From: Planctomycetota bacterium
Lineage (GTDB): Bacteria > Planctomycetota > UBA1135 > UBA2386
Length of the DNA stretch: 40,246 bases
Assembly (NCBI GenBank): GCA_016794035.1
Contig: JAEUHS010000093.1
Coordinates: forward strand, 1-40,246
Direction: 5' to 3'
Numbering within the stretch: position 1 is the stretch's first letter; each line of letters opens with the position of its first letter. The notes under the pieces are model-generated. The model was not told where the DNA came from. It did not search any database and was given only the letters and a program-made list of their open reading frames with translations. Shown here in pieces: positions 1 to 9,679 of this stretch. A program made the translations under genes and the position numbers.

Positions 1-1140
1 CTGCTGCAGCTTCACGTAGGCCGCCATGCCGTGGTCCTTGTAGTCGTGCGCCAGCTCGAACATCGCGTGGTTCAGCGCGTGGAAGCCGGCCAGCGTCACG
101 AACTGGAACTTGTAGCCCATCGCGTTCAGCTCGCGCTGGAAGCGCGCGATCGTCGAATCGTCGAGGTTCTTCTTCCAGTGGAACGACGGCGAGCAGTTGT
201 AGGCCAGGCGCTTGCCCGGGAACTGCCGGTGGATCGCCTCGGCGAACTGCTTCGCCTCGCCGAGGTCCGGGTGGCTGGTCTCGCACCAGACCACGTCGGC
301 GTACGGCGCATAGGCCAGGCCGCGCGCGATCGCCTGCGGCAGGCCGGCCTCGGTGACGAAGAAGCCCTCGTTGGTGCGTTCGCCGGTCAGGAACGGGCGG
401 TCGCGTTCGTCGATGTCGCTGGTGATCAGGCCGGCGGCGTCGGCGTCGGTGCGCGCGACCAGCACGGTCGGCACGCCGCTGACGTCGGCGGCGAGGCGCG
501 CGGCGTTCAGCGTGCGCACGAACGTCTGCGTCGGCACCAGCACCTTGCCGCCGAGGTGGCCGCACTTCTTCTCGCTGGCGAGCTGGTCCTCGAAGTGCAC
601 GCCGGCGGCGCCGGCTTCGATCATCTGTTTCATCAGCTCGAACGCGTTCAGCGGGCCGCCGAAGCCGGCCTCGGCGTCGGCGACGATCGGCGCGAACCAG
701 TGCGTCTGGTCGCCCTTGCCCTCCATGTGGGCGATCTGGTCGGCGCGCTGCAGCGCCTGGTTGATGCGCTTGACGACCTGCGGCACCGAGTTGCTCGGGT
801 AGAGGCTCTGGTCCGGATACATGTGGCCCGCCTGGTTGGCGTCGGCGGCGACCTGCCAGCCCGAGAGGTAGATCGCCTGCAGGCCGGCCTTGACCTGCTG
901 CACGGCCTGGTTGCCGGTCAACGCGCCGAGCGCGGCGGTGTGCTCACTCCGGTGCAGCAGGTTCCACAGCCGTTCGCTGCCGCGTTCGGCCAGCGTGTGG
1001 CGCACCAGCAGGCTGCCGCGCAGCCTGGCGACGTCGGCGGGCGTGTAGTCGCGCACGATGCCGGCGAAGCGCTCGGCGGGCAGGTCGCGCAGGTGCGGGA
1101 GGTACGGGCAGGGGACAGAAGTGCTCCGGGTGCTGGTCAT
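1..1140 (-). CDS. aceA: Isocitrate lyase (3' end lost at window edge)
   Basis: Isocitrate lyase cleaves isocitrate to glyoxylate and succinate, the first step of the cytosolic glyoxylate shunt. The minus strand reads open from an ATG at 1140 to base 1, giving 380 residues; about 50 C-terminal residues lie outside the window, judged from the usual length of about 430. The family signature KKCGHLGGK (residues 191-199, catalytic Cys193) is present, as are the substrate-loop sequences SGWQVAAD and MYPDQSLYP. It lies 73 bp downstream of malate synthase on the same strand, in the aceB-aceA order seen in enteric bacteria. The spacer holds a GA/CT-rich simple repeat and no clear ribosome binding site. 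Identification is secure. Confidence 0.97.
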   Translation of the reverse strand, partial: MTSTRSTSVPCPYLPHLRDLPAERFAGIVRDYTPADVARLRGSLLVRHTLAERGSERLWNLLHRSEHTAALGALTGNQAVQQVKAGLQAIYLSGWQVAADANQAGHMYPDQSLYPSNSVPQVVKRINQALQRADQIAHMEGKGDQTHWFAPIVADAEAGFGGPLNAFELMKQMIEAGAAGVHFEDQLASEKKCGHLGGKVLVPTQTFVRTLNAARLAADVSGVPTVLVARTDADAAGLITSDIDERDRPFLTGERTNEGFFVTEAGLPQAIARGLAYAPYADVVWCETSHPDLGEAKQFAEAIHRQFPGKRLAYNCSPSFHWKKNLDDSTIARFQRELNAMGYKFQFVTLAGFHALNHAMFELAHDYKDHGMAAYVKLQQ

Positions 1141-1154
1141 GGGTGCTGCAGGGA

Positions 1155-1183
1155 AACGAGAGACGAGAGAGAGAGAGGAGGAT
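1155..1183. repeat. GA-rich simple repeat in the aceB-aceA spacer
   Basis: The plus strand carries an almost uninterrupted run of GA dinucleotides with short interruptions, so the aceB-aceA message would hold a pyrimidine (CU) tract just ahead of the aceA start. It is the only low-complexity purine/pyrimidine tract of this kind I see in the window. A role, such as tuning the level of isocitrate lyase by slippage or structure, is speculation. Confidence 0.5.
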
Positions 1184-1213
1184 GGTGAGTCGGAGGGCGG
1201 GAAGGCGAACGGC

Positions 1214-2827
<1,614 letters not shown>

Positions 2828-2852
2828 GGGCGGCGGTGGAAAGGCGACGGAG

Positions 2853-2882
2853 CAAGGTAACACGCTCTGCCGTGTGACCTTG
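2853..2882. promoter_or_regulatory. Near-perfect inverted repeat upstream of aceB (candidate operator)
   Basis: The arms CAAGGTAACACG (2853-2864) and CGTGTGACCTTG (2871-2882) are reverse complements at 11 of 12 positions, with a 6-base spacer. The element ends 25 bp before the aceB start and lies in the 206-bp region shared with the divergent lipoprotein gene. Its position suggests a dimeric repressor or activator site controlling the glyoxylate shunt. I do not recognise it as the IclR or RamB consensus. It is less likely to be a terminator, since no gene ends nearby. Confidence 0.55.
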
Positions 2883-2987
2883 TGGCGATCGACCGAGGCC
2901 TCGATGGCATCGGTCTCAGGTTCGGACAGCGTTTGCGGTGGCCCGGGCGAGATCCGGCGCGACAGCCGCGGGATCCCGCTGGCCACC

Positions 2988-3015
2988 TTGCCGTCGACCG
3001 CTGAAAGTGAATACT
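2988..3015 (+). promoter_or_regulatory. Possible sigma70-type promoter of the lipoprotein gene
   Basis: TTGCCG (2988-2993) and AATACT (3010-3015) are separated by 16 bases, each matching the -35/-10 consensus at 4 of 6 positions. They lie in a locally AT-richer patch. Transcription would begin near 3022, leaving a very short leader ahead of the ATG at 3034. The match is modest and the call tentative. Confidence 0.3.
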
Positions 3016-3033
3016 TACAAAATGGAGATGACG

Positions 3034-4167
3034 ATGCCCACACGACCTGTCGTCCGCGCCCGGTTCCCCGCCTGCATCCCGCTGTTGCTGACCCTGATGG
3101 CCTGCTCCGTTGCGCAGGAGCCGTTGCCGCCCGAACAGGCCGCGCGGCTCGGGCGCATGCACGACGCCGGCATCGCGGTGCCATTGACCTTGTACCCGCT
3201 CCGTGTGCTCGGCAGGCCCGACACGAGATCCGCCCAGGCGCTCGGCCTGGTGCTCGAGCACCAGGGCATGTCGACGCTCGAGGTGGCGGCCAGCGCGTTC
3301 CCGGTCGATGCGGACCTGCCGTGGGCCGAGGTGCCGGCGCGCTTCGGCGCCTTCGTGCGGCAGCAGGCCACCGGCGGCGTCGCGTCCGGCCTGCACCTCT
3401 ACGGCGAGTTCCTCGGCACGCCGCGGGAGGGGCCGCAGGAGGTGAGGTTCGTCGTCGTTGACGGCCACGGCGACCTAGTCGTCGCGGACCGGCAGACGCC
3501 GAACGACCGCGCGTTCCGGCGCACCGCCGGGCGCGACCCCGATCCGATGGGCTGCGCGACGCTGGTGGCCGATCGCCTGTTCACGCTCGCGGCCTGGCGG
3601 CGGCAGCCGCAGGCCGTGCGCGACGGCAAGTTCGCGCGGCTGTGGCGTGAGCTGTCCGGCGCCCCGGACCCGGGCGAGGTGGCGGCCATGGCACCGCGCC
3701 TGGCGGCGCTGCGCGAGGCGACGAAGACCGCACGGTTCGTCGTGCTGCCGACGATCGTGCCCACGAGCGTGGTCCCGACGGGGCACGACGCGGCCGGGGC
3801 CGGGCGGCTGGCCGAGGCGCTGTCGCGCCGTCTCGGCTGCCGGGCGCGGCCGGCGGTCGGGGGTGGCGACATCGAGGTCACGCCGGACAGCAACGAACAG
3901 AAGCGCCTGTGGGACCTCGCGCGCGGGCTGCGCGCCGCGGCCGCGACGCAGGCCGCTGACGCCGACTACCTGCTGATCGCCGACCTCGGCATCGGCGGCG
4001 AGGGTCGGGTCGCCTACGTGCACTTCGTGGTCTGCACCGCGGCCGGCGACTACGTGATCGTCGACTGGCAGAACGACCAGAACGAACTGCTGCGCCGGGC
4101 GGCGCCGAGGTCCGTCGAGGCTGCAGAGCGCTACCTGATCGACCGTCTGGCCCGGCTGCTCGGCTGA
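3034..4167 (+). CDS. Lipoprotein of unknown function
   Basis: A 377-residue protein beginning with a basic stretch, a hydrophobic segment and the lipobox LMAC near residue 20, so it is probably a lipid-anchored envelope protein. ATGs at 3022, 3028 and 3034 are all in frame; I prefer 3034 because GGAG (3024-3027) sits 6 bases ahead of it and the signal peptide is then of normal length. The body shows two loosely similar halves (FVVVDGHGDLVVADRQ near residue 125 and FVVCTAAGDYVIVDWQ near the end), both predicted beta-rich. That suggests an internal duplication of a penicillin-binding-lipoprotein-like or DUF4136-like fold, but I cannot name a family. It converges on the membrane protein gene with 12 bp between stops. 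Confidence 0.75.
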   Translation: MPTRPVVRARFPACIPLLLTLMACSVAQEPLPPEQAARLGRMHDAGIAVPLTLYPLRVLGRPDTRSAQALGLVLEHQGMSTLEVAASAFPVDADLPWAEVPARFGAFVRQQATGGVASGLHLYGEFLGTPREGPQEVRFVVVDGHGDLVVADRQTPNDRAFRRTAGRDPDPMGCATLVADRLFTLAAWRRQPQAVRDGKFARLWRELSGAPDPGEVAAMAPRLAALREATKTARFVVLPTIVPTSVVPTGHDAAGAGRLAEALSRRLGCRARPAVGGGDIEVTPDSNEQKRLWDLARGLRAAAATQAADADYLLIADLGIGGEGRVAYVHFVVCTAAGDYVIVDWQNDQNELLRRAAPRSVEAAERYLIDRLARLLG

Positions 4168-4179
4168 CGGCGGTCCGGA

Positions 4180-5172
4180 TCAGCCGGTGCCACGGACGCC
4201 GCGGACGGCGTGCATCGGCAGCGGCCCCCGCGCATCGAGCGCGATCGGGTTCTCGGCCGGCGCCAGCGCGGCGGGGCCGAACGTGCGCCGCACGCGCGGG
4301 CTGTGCTGCAGGTAGATCGCCATCGCCACGATCAGCGCCAGCACGGTGAACGAGACCGCGGCATCGTCGCCGGCGTCGTCGCCGCCGCTGGCGAGCATGC
4401 TGAAGGTCTCGATGGCGAACCATGTCGCGAGCCAGACCAGGGCCAGCCGCGGAAACCACGGATGGCTGCGCAGCTGCGCCGCCAGCACCACCACTCCGGC
4501 CAGACCCCACAGCAGCAGCAGCGGCGAGCGCCACCACATCAGGCCGCTGATGCCGCCGATCAGCAGCACGACCGGCAGGATCGCCAGCAGGCCGCCGCAG
4601 GCCCAGTAGGGGGCGTCCTCGTCGACGGTGTGCAGCAGCGACCGTGAGATCTGCGATTTCGCGAGTCGTCGCTGCGTGCCGAACAGGTGCACTGCCATCG
4701 CCAGCGCCGTGCCGACCAGGATCAGCGTCAGCGGCTGTTCGACGCCGGGGGAGCGATGGGTCAGGACCCACAGCGCGCAGGCCGCGGCACAGCTGAGGAT
4801 CAGCAGGAACGCGAGCCGCGAAGGCCGCACGGTCGCGAAGCGCGCCAGCTCGTAGTAGCGGCAGGCCAGCACGAACGTCGGCGCGAAGAACATCGTCAGC
4901 GGCCAGCGCTGCACGAGCAGCAGCACCAGGCTGAGGCCGAGCGCGGCCGCGGCCGGCGCGAGGAACTCGGGCCGCAGGTACGGTGCCGAGGGTGCCGGGA
5001 ACGCGCGGGCAGCCAGACGCGGGAGGTTGCGGATCGGGTTGTTCACTTCCACTTGGCCTGGAACGAGGTGGTCGAGCCAAGGGTATCCCCGGATTCCGAT
5101 GCGGCGTTCGCGGTGAGACCTGGCGCCCATGACATGGTCGGCGCCGAGATCACGAACGGCTGCCGCTGTCAC
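4180..5172 (-). CDS. Multi-pass membrane protein of unknown function
   Basis: Up to 330 residues, with about seven or eight hydrophobic segments from roughly residue 72 onward (for example LGLSLVLLLVQRW, LLAILPVVLLIGG, LALVWLATWFAIETF) and a short polar C-terminal tail. I see no catalytic motif or known family signature. The first 40 or so residues look non-coding in composition; alternative starts are ATG at 5130 or GTG at 5052, and I give the longest reading. It lies 51 bp or more downstream of the dehydratase gene on the same strand, so it may be the last gene of that operon, perhaps for export or localisation of its product, but this rests on position alone. Confidence 0.6.
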   Translation of the reverse strand: MTAAAVRDLGADHVMGARSHRERRIGIRGYPWLDHLVPGQVEVNNPIRNLPRLAARAFPAPSAPYLRPEFLAPAAAALGLSLVLLLVQRWPLTMFFAPTFVLACRYYELARFATVRPSRLAFLLILSCAAACALWVLTHRSPGVEQPLTLILVGTALAMAVHLFGTQRRLAKSQISRSLLHTVDEDAPYWACGGLLAILPVVLLIGGISGLMWWRSPLLLLWGLAGVVVLAAQLRSHPWFPRLALVWLATWFAIETFSMLASGGDDAGDDAAVSFTVLALIVAMAIYLQHSPRVRRTFGPAALAPAENPIALDARGPLPMHAVRGVRGTG

Positions 5173-5223
5173 CGCTGGCCCGACACCGGCGAATCCGGCC
5201 GCGAGGCGGGCGGCGGCGGCCGC

Positions 5224-5658
5224 TCACTCCGGCGGCTTCTCGCTGTGCACGAGGGTCATCAGCGCGCTGGCGACCAGTCTGCCGCGGTCGTCGCGCACCT
5301 CGCCGGCGAAGCTGCTGATGTCGTCGGTGCCACGCACGCGCCGCGCGGTGACGTCGAGGCGTTCGCCGAGCGCGAGCCGCGGCCGGGCGATCGTGAACTG
5401 GCGGCAGGCGACGACCATGCCGACGCGCACGCCGACGCCGCCGAGGAACGCCTCGTAGCCGAGACAGGCGGCCACGGTCTGCGCCATCCACTCGATCGCC
5501 ACGACGGCGTCGACGCCGCCGTCGTGCACCAGCAGGCCGCCCTCGCGCACGAGCAGGCGCGCGCGCGCGATGCCATCGTGGTAGTCGACCAGTTCGTCGA
5601 GGGCGAGCGCCGGCGGCGCGTGTGGCACCAGGTCCTCGACCGGTGGATAGCGCGTCAT
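5224..5658 (-). CDS. ApeP-like 3-hydroxyacyl-ACP dehydratase (hotdog fold)
   Basis: A 144-residue hotdog-fold protein resembling the FabZ/ApeP dehydratases, which remove water from 3-hydroxyacyl-ACP during fatty-acid or aryl-polyene chain elongation. The N-terminal segment VPHAPPALALDEL matches the family's PHR.PMLLLD-type motif, with His13 as the likely base. AIEWMAQTVAACLGY follows with Glu56, equivalent to the acidic catalytic position. The ATG overlaps the stop of the upstream chain-length-factor gene (ATGA at 5655-5658), implying translational coupling. Family membership is fairly secure; an aryl-polyene role is inferred from the neighbours. Confidence 0.8.
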   Translation of the reverse strand: MTRYPPVEDLVPHAPPALALDELVDYHDGIARARLLVREGGLLVHDGGVDAVVAIEWMAQTVAACLGYEAFLGGVGVRVGMVVACRQFTIARPRLALGERLDVTARRVRGTDDISSFAGEVRDDRGRLVASALMTLVHSEKPPE

Positions 5659-6443
5659 GGGGCGGGTCCCGGTGCGACCACCGCGCGGTAGCCGCGGCCG
5701 GAGCCGTTGTCCAGCGGCAGCACCCCGGCGGTCCGGCGCAGCACCGCGTCGACGACGCCGAGCAGGCCGATCTGCGGGTTGTTGCGCAGCATCGGTTCGA
5801 AGCGGTCGAGCGGCAGCGTCGCCGGCTCGTCGAGCGTCACGCGCAGGCGCGCCAGATGCGGCGTGGCCTCGGCGAACGGCGCCAGCACGACGGCGGCCGT
5901 CAGCATCGACCACGGCGGCGCGTGCTGCACCAGCGTCGGCGGCGCCGGCTCGTCGCCGCACGCGACGACGACCGGCGCGTGCTGCGTCAGCACCAGACCG
6001 ATGCCCTCGAGCAGCGCCGCGGCCGGCGTGTCGTGATCGGCCGCCAGCGACGTCGTCATGCCGCGGTTCTTGTTCGAGATCGAGATCAGGCCCGAGGCGG
6101 CGTTGTGCACGCTCATCGTGAAATCGGCCGGCGACATCGGCGTGTGGTGCCGCCACATCTCGTCGAGCAGGCCGATCATCGTCGCGGCCTCGCCGATCGA
6201 CGAGCCGATGACCACGGGCACCGTCGTGACGTCGACGCCGGCCTGCTGCATCGCGGCCGCGACCGTGTCGGCGAGCGCGCGGTCGAGCGGGCTCGCGCGG
6301 CGTCGATTGACGCGATCGAGCGCCGTGCCGATCGGCTTGCTGGCCTCGGCGTCGGCCGTGCCGGCGGCCCATGCGGCGGTGGTCGGGAAGCCAGGCACCC
6401 ACAGGCCGAGCCCGGTGATCGCGACGGTGCCGGCTGCGGTCAC
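5655..6443 (-). CDS. Beta-ketoacyl synthase chain-length-factor-like protein
   Basis: A 262-residue protein with a ketosynthase-like N-terminal fold (VAITGLGLWVPGF at the start). The expected active-site cysteine is absent: the corresponding region reads SVHNAASGLISIS. This is the pattern of the short ketosynthase-like proteins (PF13723 type, ApeC-like) found beside a true ketosynthase in aryl-polyene and related clusters, where they are thought to pair with it and set chain length. The start is a GTG sharing GTGA (6440-6443) with the ketosynthase stop, and the stop overlaps the dehydratase ATG. No carrier protein gene lies beside it in the window. Confidence 0.78.
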   Translation of the reverse strand: MTAAGTVAITGLGLWVPGFPTTAAWAAGTADAEASKPIGTALDRVNRRRASPLDRALADTVAAAMQQAGVDVTTVPVVIGSSIGEAATMIGLLDEMWRHHTPMSPADFTMSVHNAASGLISISNKNRGMTTSLAADHDTPAAALLEGIGLVLTQHAPVVVACGDEPAPPTLVQHAPPWSMLTAAVVLAPFAEATPHLARLRVTLDEPATLPLDRFEPMLRNNPQIGLLGVVDAVLRRTAGVLPLDNGSGRGYRAVVAPGPAP

Positions 6444-7609
6444 GGCGCCCCCACGAGCAGGCTGACGTTGTTGCCGCCGAACGCGAACGAATTGCTGAGC
6501 ACGCGCCGGAAGGTGCCGCGCACGACGCTGGTCGGCACCTGCAGCAGGATCTCGGGATCGAGCGCCTCGGCGCCCAGCGCCGGCGGGATCCAGCCCTCTT
6601 CGATGGCGCTGGCGGCGAACGCGAACTCGATCGCGGCGGCCGCGCCGAGCGTGTGGCCGGTGTAGCACTTGGTCGAGACGACCGGGATCTGGTTCTCGAA
6701 CACGGTGCCGATCGCCTTCGCCTCGGCGGTGTCGTTGAGCCGCGTGCCGGTGCCGTGCGCGTTGACGTGGTCGACGTGCTCGGGCCGCAGGCCGGCCTGC
6801 TGCAGCGCCTGCTGCATCGCGGCCAGCGCACCGCGGCCCTCCGGATGCGGGGCGCTGACGTGGTAGGCGTCCGACGTCTCGCCGACGGCCTCGATCAGCA
6901 CGCGCGCGTCGCCGTGGCGTTCGATCAGCGCCAGCGCGCCGCCCTCGCCGATGCTGATGCCGAGCCGGTCCTTGTGGAACGGGCGGCACGGCGCGCGGTC
7001 GAGCGCCTGCAGCGCCTCGAAGCCGTGCAGCGTCATCTGGCACAGCGTGTCGACGCCGCCGACGATCGCCGCGTCGATCAGGCCGGCCTGCATCAGCCGC
7101 AGCGCCGACGCGAACGGCTTGCCGCTCGACGTGCACGCCGTCGACACCATCCAGGCCGGTCCCTTGGCGCCGGTCAGCTCCGACACCACGTGCAGCACGG
7201 CGCCGAACGTGTGCTGGCGCAGGAAGTCGTAGCGGTCGGGGAACGCGCCGGTGGCGACGAAGGTCTGGTAGGCGCGCTCGGTCGAGTCGGCGCCGGCGGT
7301 GCTGGTGCCGAGCAGCACGGCGATGCGTTCGGGCCGCCAGCGCGCGCGCGCGCGCCGCAGCGGCTCGTCGAGCTGTGCGATCAGCTGCGCGGTCATGCGC
7401 GCCAGCCGCGTCGACCACGGCGCCAGGGCCGGCGGCAGTTCGGGCAGCGCCGCGTCGACGGCGCCGACCGCGGTCACGAACGGCAGTTCGAACGGCGGCG
7501 GGCCGAGGCCGGTGCGACCCGCGGCCAGTGCCGCGAGGTTCTGCGCACGGTCGGCGCCGAGCGCGCTCAGCACGGCGTAGGCGGTGACCCGCAGCGGGTC
7601 AGTGCTCAT
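6440..7609 (-). CDS. Beta-ketoacyl-ACP synthase (FabF/ApeO type)
   Basis: A 389-residue condensing enzyme that would extend acyl-ACP with malonyl-ACP. The catalytic set is complete: Cys159 in STACTSSG, His285 in NAHGTGT, Lys314 in STKCYTGHT and His319 in the same segment. The C-terminal SNSFAFGGNN glycine-rich motif is also present. I chose the ATG at 7609 because GAGG sits about 5 bases upstream. An in-frame ATG at 7621 and a longer reading exist, but both run further into the preceding gene; from 7609 the overlap is 11 bp. It is followed by the Cys-less partner in a coupled arrangement, like a KS/CLF pair. Confidence 0.9.
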   Translation of the reverse strand: MSTDPLRVTAYAVLSALGADRAQNLAALAAGRTGLGPPPFELPFVTAVGAVDAALPELPPALAPWSTRLARMTAQLIAQLDEPLRRARARWRPERIAVLLGTSTAGADSTERAYQTFVATGAFPDRYDFLRQHTFGAVLHVVSELTGAKGPAWMVSTACTSSGKPFASALRLMQAGLIDAAIVGGVDTLCQMTLHGFEALQALDRAPCRPFHKDRLGISIGEGGALALIERHGDARVLIEAVGETSDAYHVSAPHPEGRGALAAMQQALQQAGLRPEHVDHVNAHGTGTRLNDTAEAKAIGTVFENQIPVVSTKCYTGHTLGAAAAIEFAFAASAIEEGWIPPALGAEALDPEILLQVPTSVVRGTFRRVLSNSFAFGGNNVSLLVGAP

Positions 7610-8858
7610 CGTGCCTCGCATCGTCGGTGGCGCCGGCGGCATGGCCGCCGCGCACGCGGTTGTCGGTGCGGCGCGCGGCGAGCAGCATGTCCTGGAACGG
7701 GTTGCCCTCGCGCCAGACGTCGCCGGCGAGCACGCTCATGATGCCGCGCCGCAGCGGCTGGTCCTGCGTGTTCTGGCCGAGGAACATCGTCTCGGCGAAG
7801 TTGCTGTTGTAGAAGCGGTCGATCAGCGCCGCGAACGTGCGGTAGGCGCGCTCCATGCCGGCGTCGTGCCGATGCAGCAGGTCGGGTGCGGCCTCGGTGC
7901 CGTTCTGCAGCGCCGGCCCGACCAGATCGGCGATCGCCTCGGCGCCGCGCAGCGCCAGCGTCACGCCGGACGAGAACACCGGATCGAGGAAACCCGCCGC
8001 GTCGCCGGCCGTCGTGCAGCGCGCCGCCGACGGCGCCGTGTTCTTGTAGCTGAAGTTGCCGACCACGTGCGTCTCGAGCCGGCGTGCGCCCCGCGTCAGG
8101 CGCTGCACCATCGGCCCCGCCAGCAGACCGGCCTCGAGTTCGGCGGCGGTGGTCTTGCCGCGGCTGACGATGCCGACGCTGAGGCGGCGCTCCGGCAGCG
8201 GGATGATCCAGCCCCAGCCCTCGGGCCGCAGCATGATGCGGATGTTGTTGTGCGGCGCGAGCTCGGCCGCGGCGTCGTCACCGAGGCCTGCGTAGTGCGT
8301 GAACACCGACGCGTGGCCGAAGCGCTCGTACGGCTGCACGGCGCCGGCCCGGCGCGCGAGCAGCCGCGACTGGCCCGAGGCGTCGATCAGGTAGCGACCG
8401 GTGAAGGTCTCGGCGCGCGTCCGGACCCAGGCCCGCGTCGCGTCGGCGCCGGCGTCGACGACGGTCTCGCCGTGGCGAACCTCGGCGCCGAGCGCGGCGG
8501 CGCGATCGCGCAGGGCACGATCGAACTTCGAGCGTTCGACGTGCCACGCGTGCCGCGCACAGCCCGGCAGCGACTCGCGGAACACGAACACGCCGCGCCG
8601 GCCGGTCGCCTCGCAGACGAACTCGGCGCCGGCCTTGTAGACGAAGGTGTCGCCCGGCGTCTCGACGCCGAGCCGTTCGAGCACCGGCAGACCCGCGGGC
8701 AGCAGCGACTCGCCGATGTGGAAGCGCGGGAACGGGTCCTTCTCGAGCACCAGCACGCGGTGCCCGGCCTGCGCCAGCAGTCCGGCCGCGGTCGCGCCCG
8801 CCGGCCCGGCTCCGATCACCAGCACGTCCCAATCCGCCTGCGCTGTGCTCGCCGTCAC
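7599..8858 (-). CDS. Halogenase-like FAD-dependent oxidoreductase
   Basis: A 419-residue flavoprotein. The N-terminal dinucleotide site GAGPAG (residues 16-21) is followed by RFHIGESLLP, typical of the flavin-dependent halogenase/geranylgeranyl-reductase superfamily. Two halogenase hallmarks are visible: GWGWIIP (214-220), matching WxWxIP, and YKAGAEF with Lys75 where phenolic and pyrrole halogenases carry their catalytic lysine. GDAAGFLDPVFSSG (285-298) is the second FAD-binding motif. Halogenase-like enzymes occur in flexirubin/aryl-polyene clusters. The start is a GTG overlapping the fabG stop (GTGA, 8855-8858). A non-halogenating oxidase or reductase of the same superfamily cannot be excluded. 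Confidence 0.8.
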   Translation of the reverse strand: MTASTAQADWDVLVIGAGPAGATAAGLLAQAGHRVLVLEKDPFPRFHIGESLLPAGLPVLERLGVETPGDTFVYKAGAEFVCEATGRRGVFVFRESLPGCARHAWHVERSKFDRALRDRAAALGAEVRHGETVVDAGADATRAWVRTRAETFTGRYLIDASGQSRLLARRAGAVQPYERFGHASVFTHYAGLGDDAAAELAPHNNIRIMLRPEGWGWIIPLPERRLSVGIVSRGKTTAAELEAGLLAGPMVQRLTRGARRLETHVVGNFSYKNTAPSAARCTTAGDAAGFLDPVFSSGVTLALRGAEAIADLVGPALQNGTEAAPDLLHRHDAGMERAYRTFAALIDRFYNSNFAETMFLGQNTQDQPLRRGIMSVLAGDVWREGNPFQDMLLAARRTDNRVRGGHAAGATDDARHDEH

Positions 8859-9592
8859 TGGAAACCTCCGTCGACACCGATGACCTGGCCGGTGATGTAG
8901 CTCGCGTCCTCCGAGCACAGGAACCCGACCAGCGACGCGACCTCGTCGGCGGTTCCGGCCCGCTTCATCGGGATCATGTCGAACACGAACTCCGGCACGC
9001 CGGCGATCATCTCGGTCTCGATCAGGCCGGGCGCGACGGCGTTGACCGTGATCTTGCGCTTCGCGAGTTCGATCGCCAGCGTCTTGGTCGCGCCCAGGAT
9101 ACCGGCCTTGGCGGCCGCGTAGTTGGCCTGGCCGCGGTTGCCGCGCGTCGCCGACACCGACGACAGGTTGACGATGCGGCCCCACTTCCGCTGCACCATC
9201 GGCATCACCAGCGGCTGCGTGACGTGGAAGAAGCCGTCGAGCGTCGTGCGCAGCACCGCGTGCCACTGCTCGGCGGTCATCGCCGGGAACGCGGCGTCGC
9301 GGGCGATGCCGGCGTTGTTGACCAGGATCGCGATCGGGCGCGGATCCTGCAGCAGGGCCGCGATCGCCGTGCCGGTCGCGTCGGCATCGGCGACGTCGAA
9401 CTGGGCCGCGACCGCCTCGCCGCCCGCGTCTTCGATCGCCGCGACCACCGCCGCCGCCGCATCGCCGTCGCTGCGGTAGTTGACGATCACCGCATGGCCA
9501 TCGGCCGCCAGCCGCCTGGCGATCGCGGCGCCGATGCCGCGGCTGCCGCCGGTGACCAGGGCGCGGCGGCCGGTCGACGGCCGCGCCGTCAT
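8855..9592 (-). CDS. 3-oxoacyl-ACP reductase (FabG/ApeQ-type SDR)
   Basis: A 245-residue classical short-chain dehydrogenase that would reduce 3-oxoacyl-ACP with NADPH. It shows the cofactor motif TGGSRGIG (14-21), the NNAG motif (92-95), and the catalytic residues Ser145, Tyr158 and Lys162 (YAAAK), then AVAPGLIETEM and the C-terminal ITGQVIGVDGGF typical of FabG. It is the first gene of the minus-strand operon, about 65 nt downstream of the predicted transcription start. With the ketosynthase, dehydratase and halogenase-like protein it supplies most of a fatty-acid-style elongation cycle; an enoyl reductase is absent, as expected if double bonds are kept in a polyene. Confidence 0.9.
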   Translation of the reverse strand: MTARPSTGRRALVTGGSRGIGAAIARRLAADGHAVIVNYRSDGDAAAAVVAAIEDAGGEAVAAQFDVADADATGTAIAALLQDPRPIAILVNNAGIARDAAFPAMTAEQWHAVLRTTLDGFFHVTQPLVMPMVQRKWGRIVNLSSVSATRGNRGQANYAAAKAGILGATKTLAIELAKRKITVNAVAPGLIETEMIAGVPEFVFDMIPMKRAGTADEVASLVGFLCSEDASYITGQVIGVDGGFQ

Positions 9593-9655
9593 CGACCGAC
9601 CTCTGCCAGGCCGCCCGCCGCGGAGGGAGTTCGGGACCAGGGCGTGCCGGACATG

Positions 9656-9679
9656 GGCCGACCAGTATCGCGGTCGGCC
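9656..9679. promoter_or_regulatory. Perfect 8-bp inverted repeat over the promoter (candidate operator)
   Basis: The arms GGCCGACC (9656-9663) and GGTCGGCC (9672-9679) are exact reverse complements around an 8-base centre. That centre contains the predicted -10 hexamer, so a bound dimeric repressor would block polymerase. No regulator gene is adjacent to the operon, so the cognate factor would act in trans. Confidence 0.5.

Noticed and set aside
2871..2882. Resemblance of the aceB-upstream repeat to AAGGTCA hormone-receptor half-sites
   Set aside because: Those factors are eukaryotic; the likeness is accidental.
7599..8858. Calling the flavoprotein a geranylgeranyl reductase
   Set aside because: It shares the fold, but the WxWxIP motif and the Lys75 context favour the halogenase branch; the call is left as halogenase-like.
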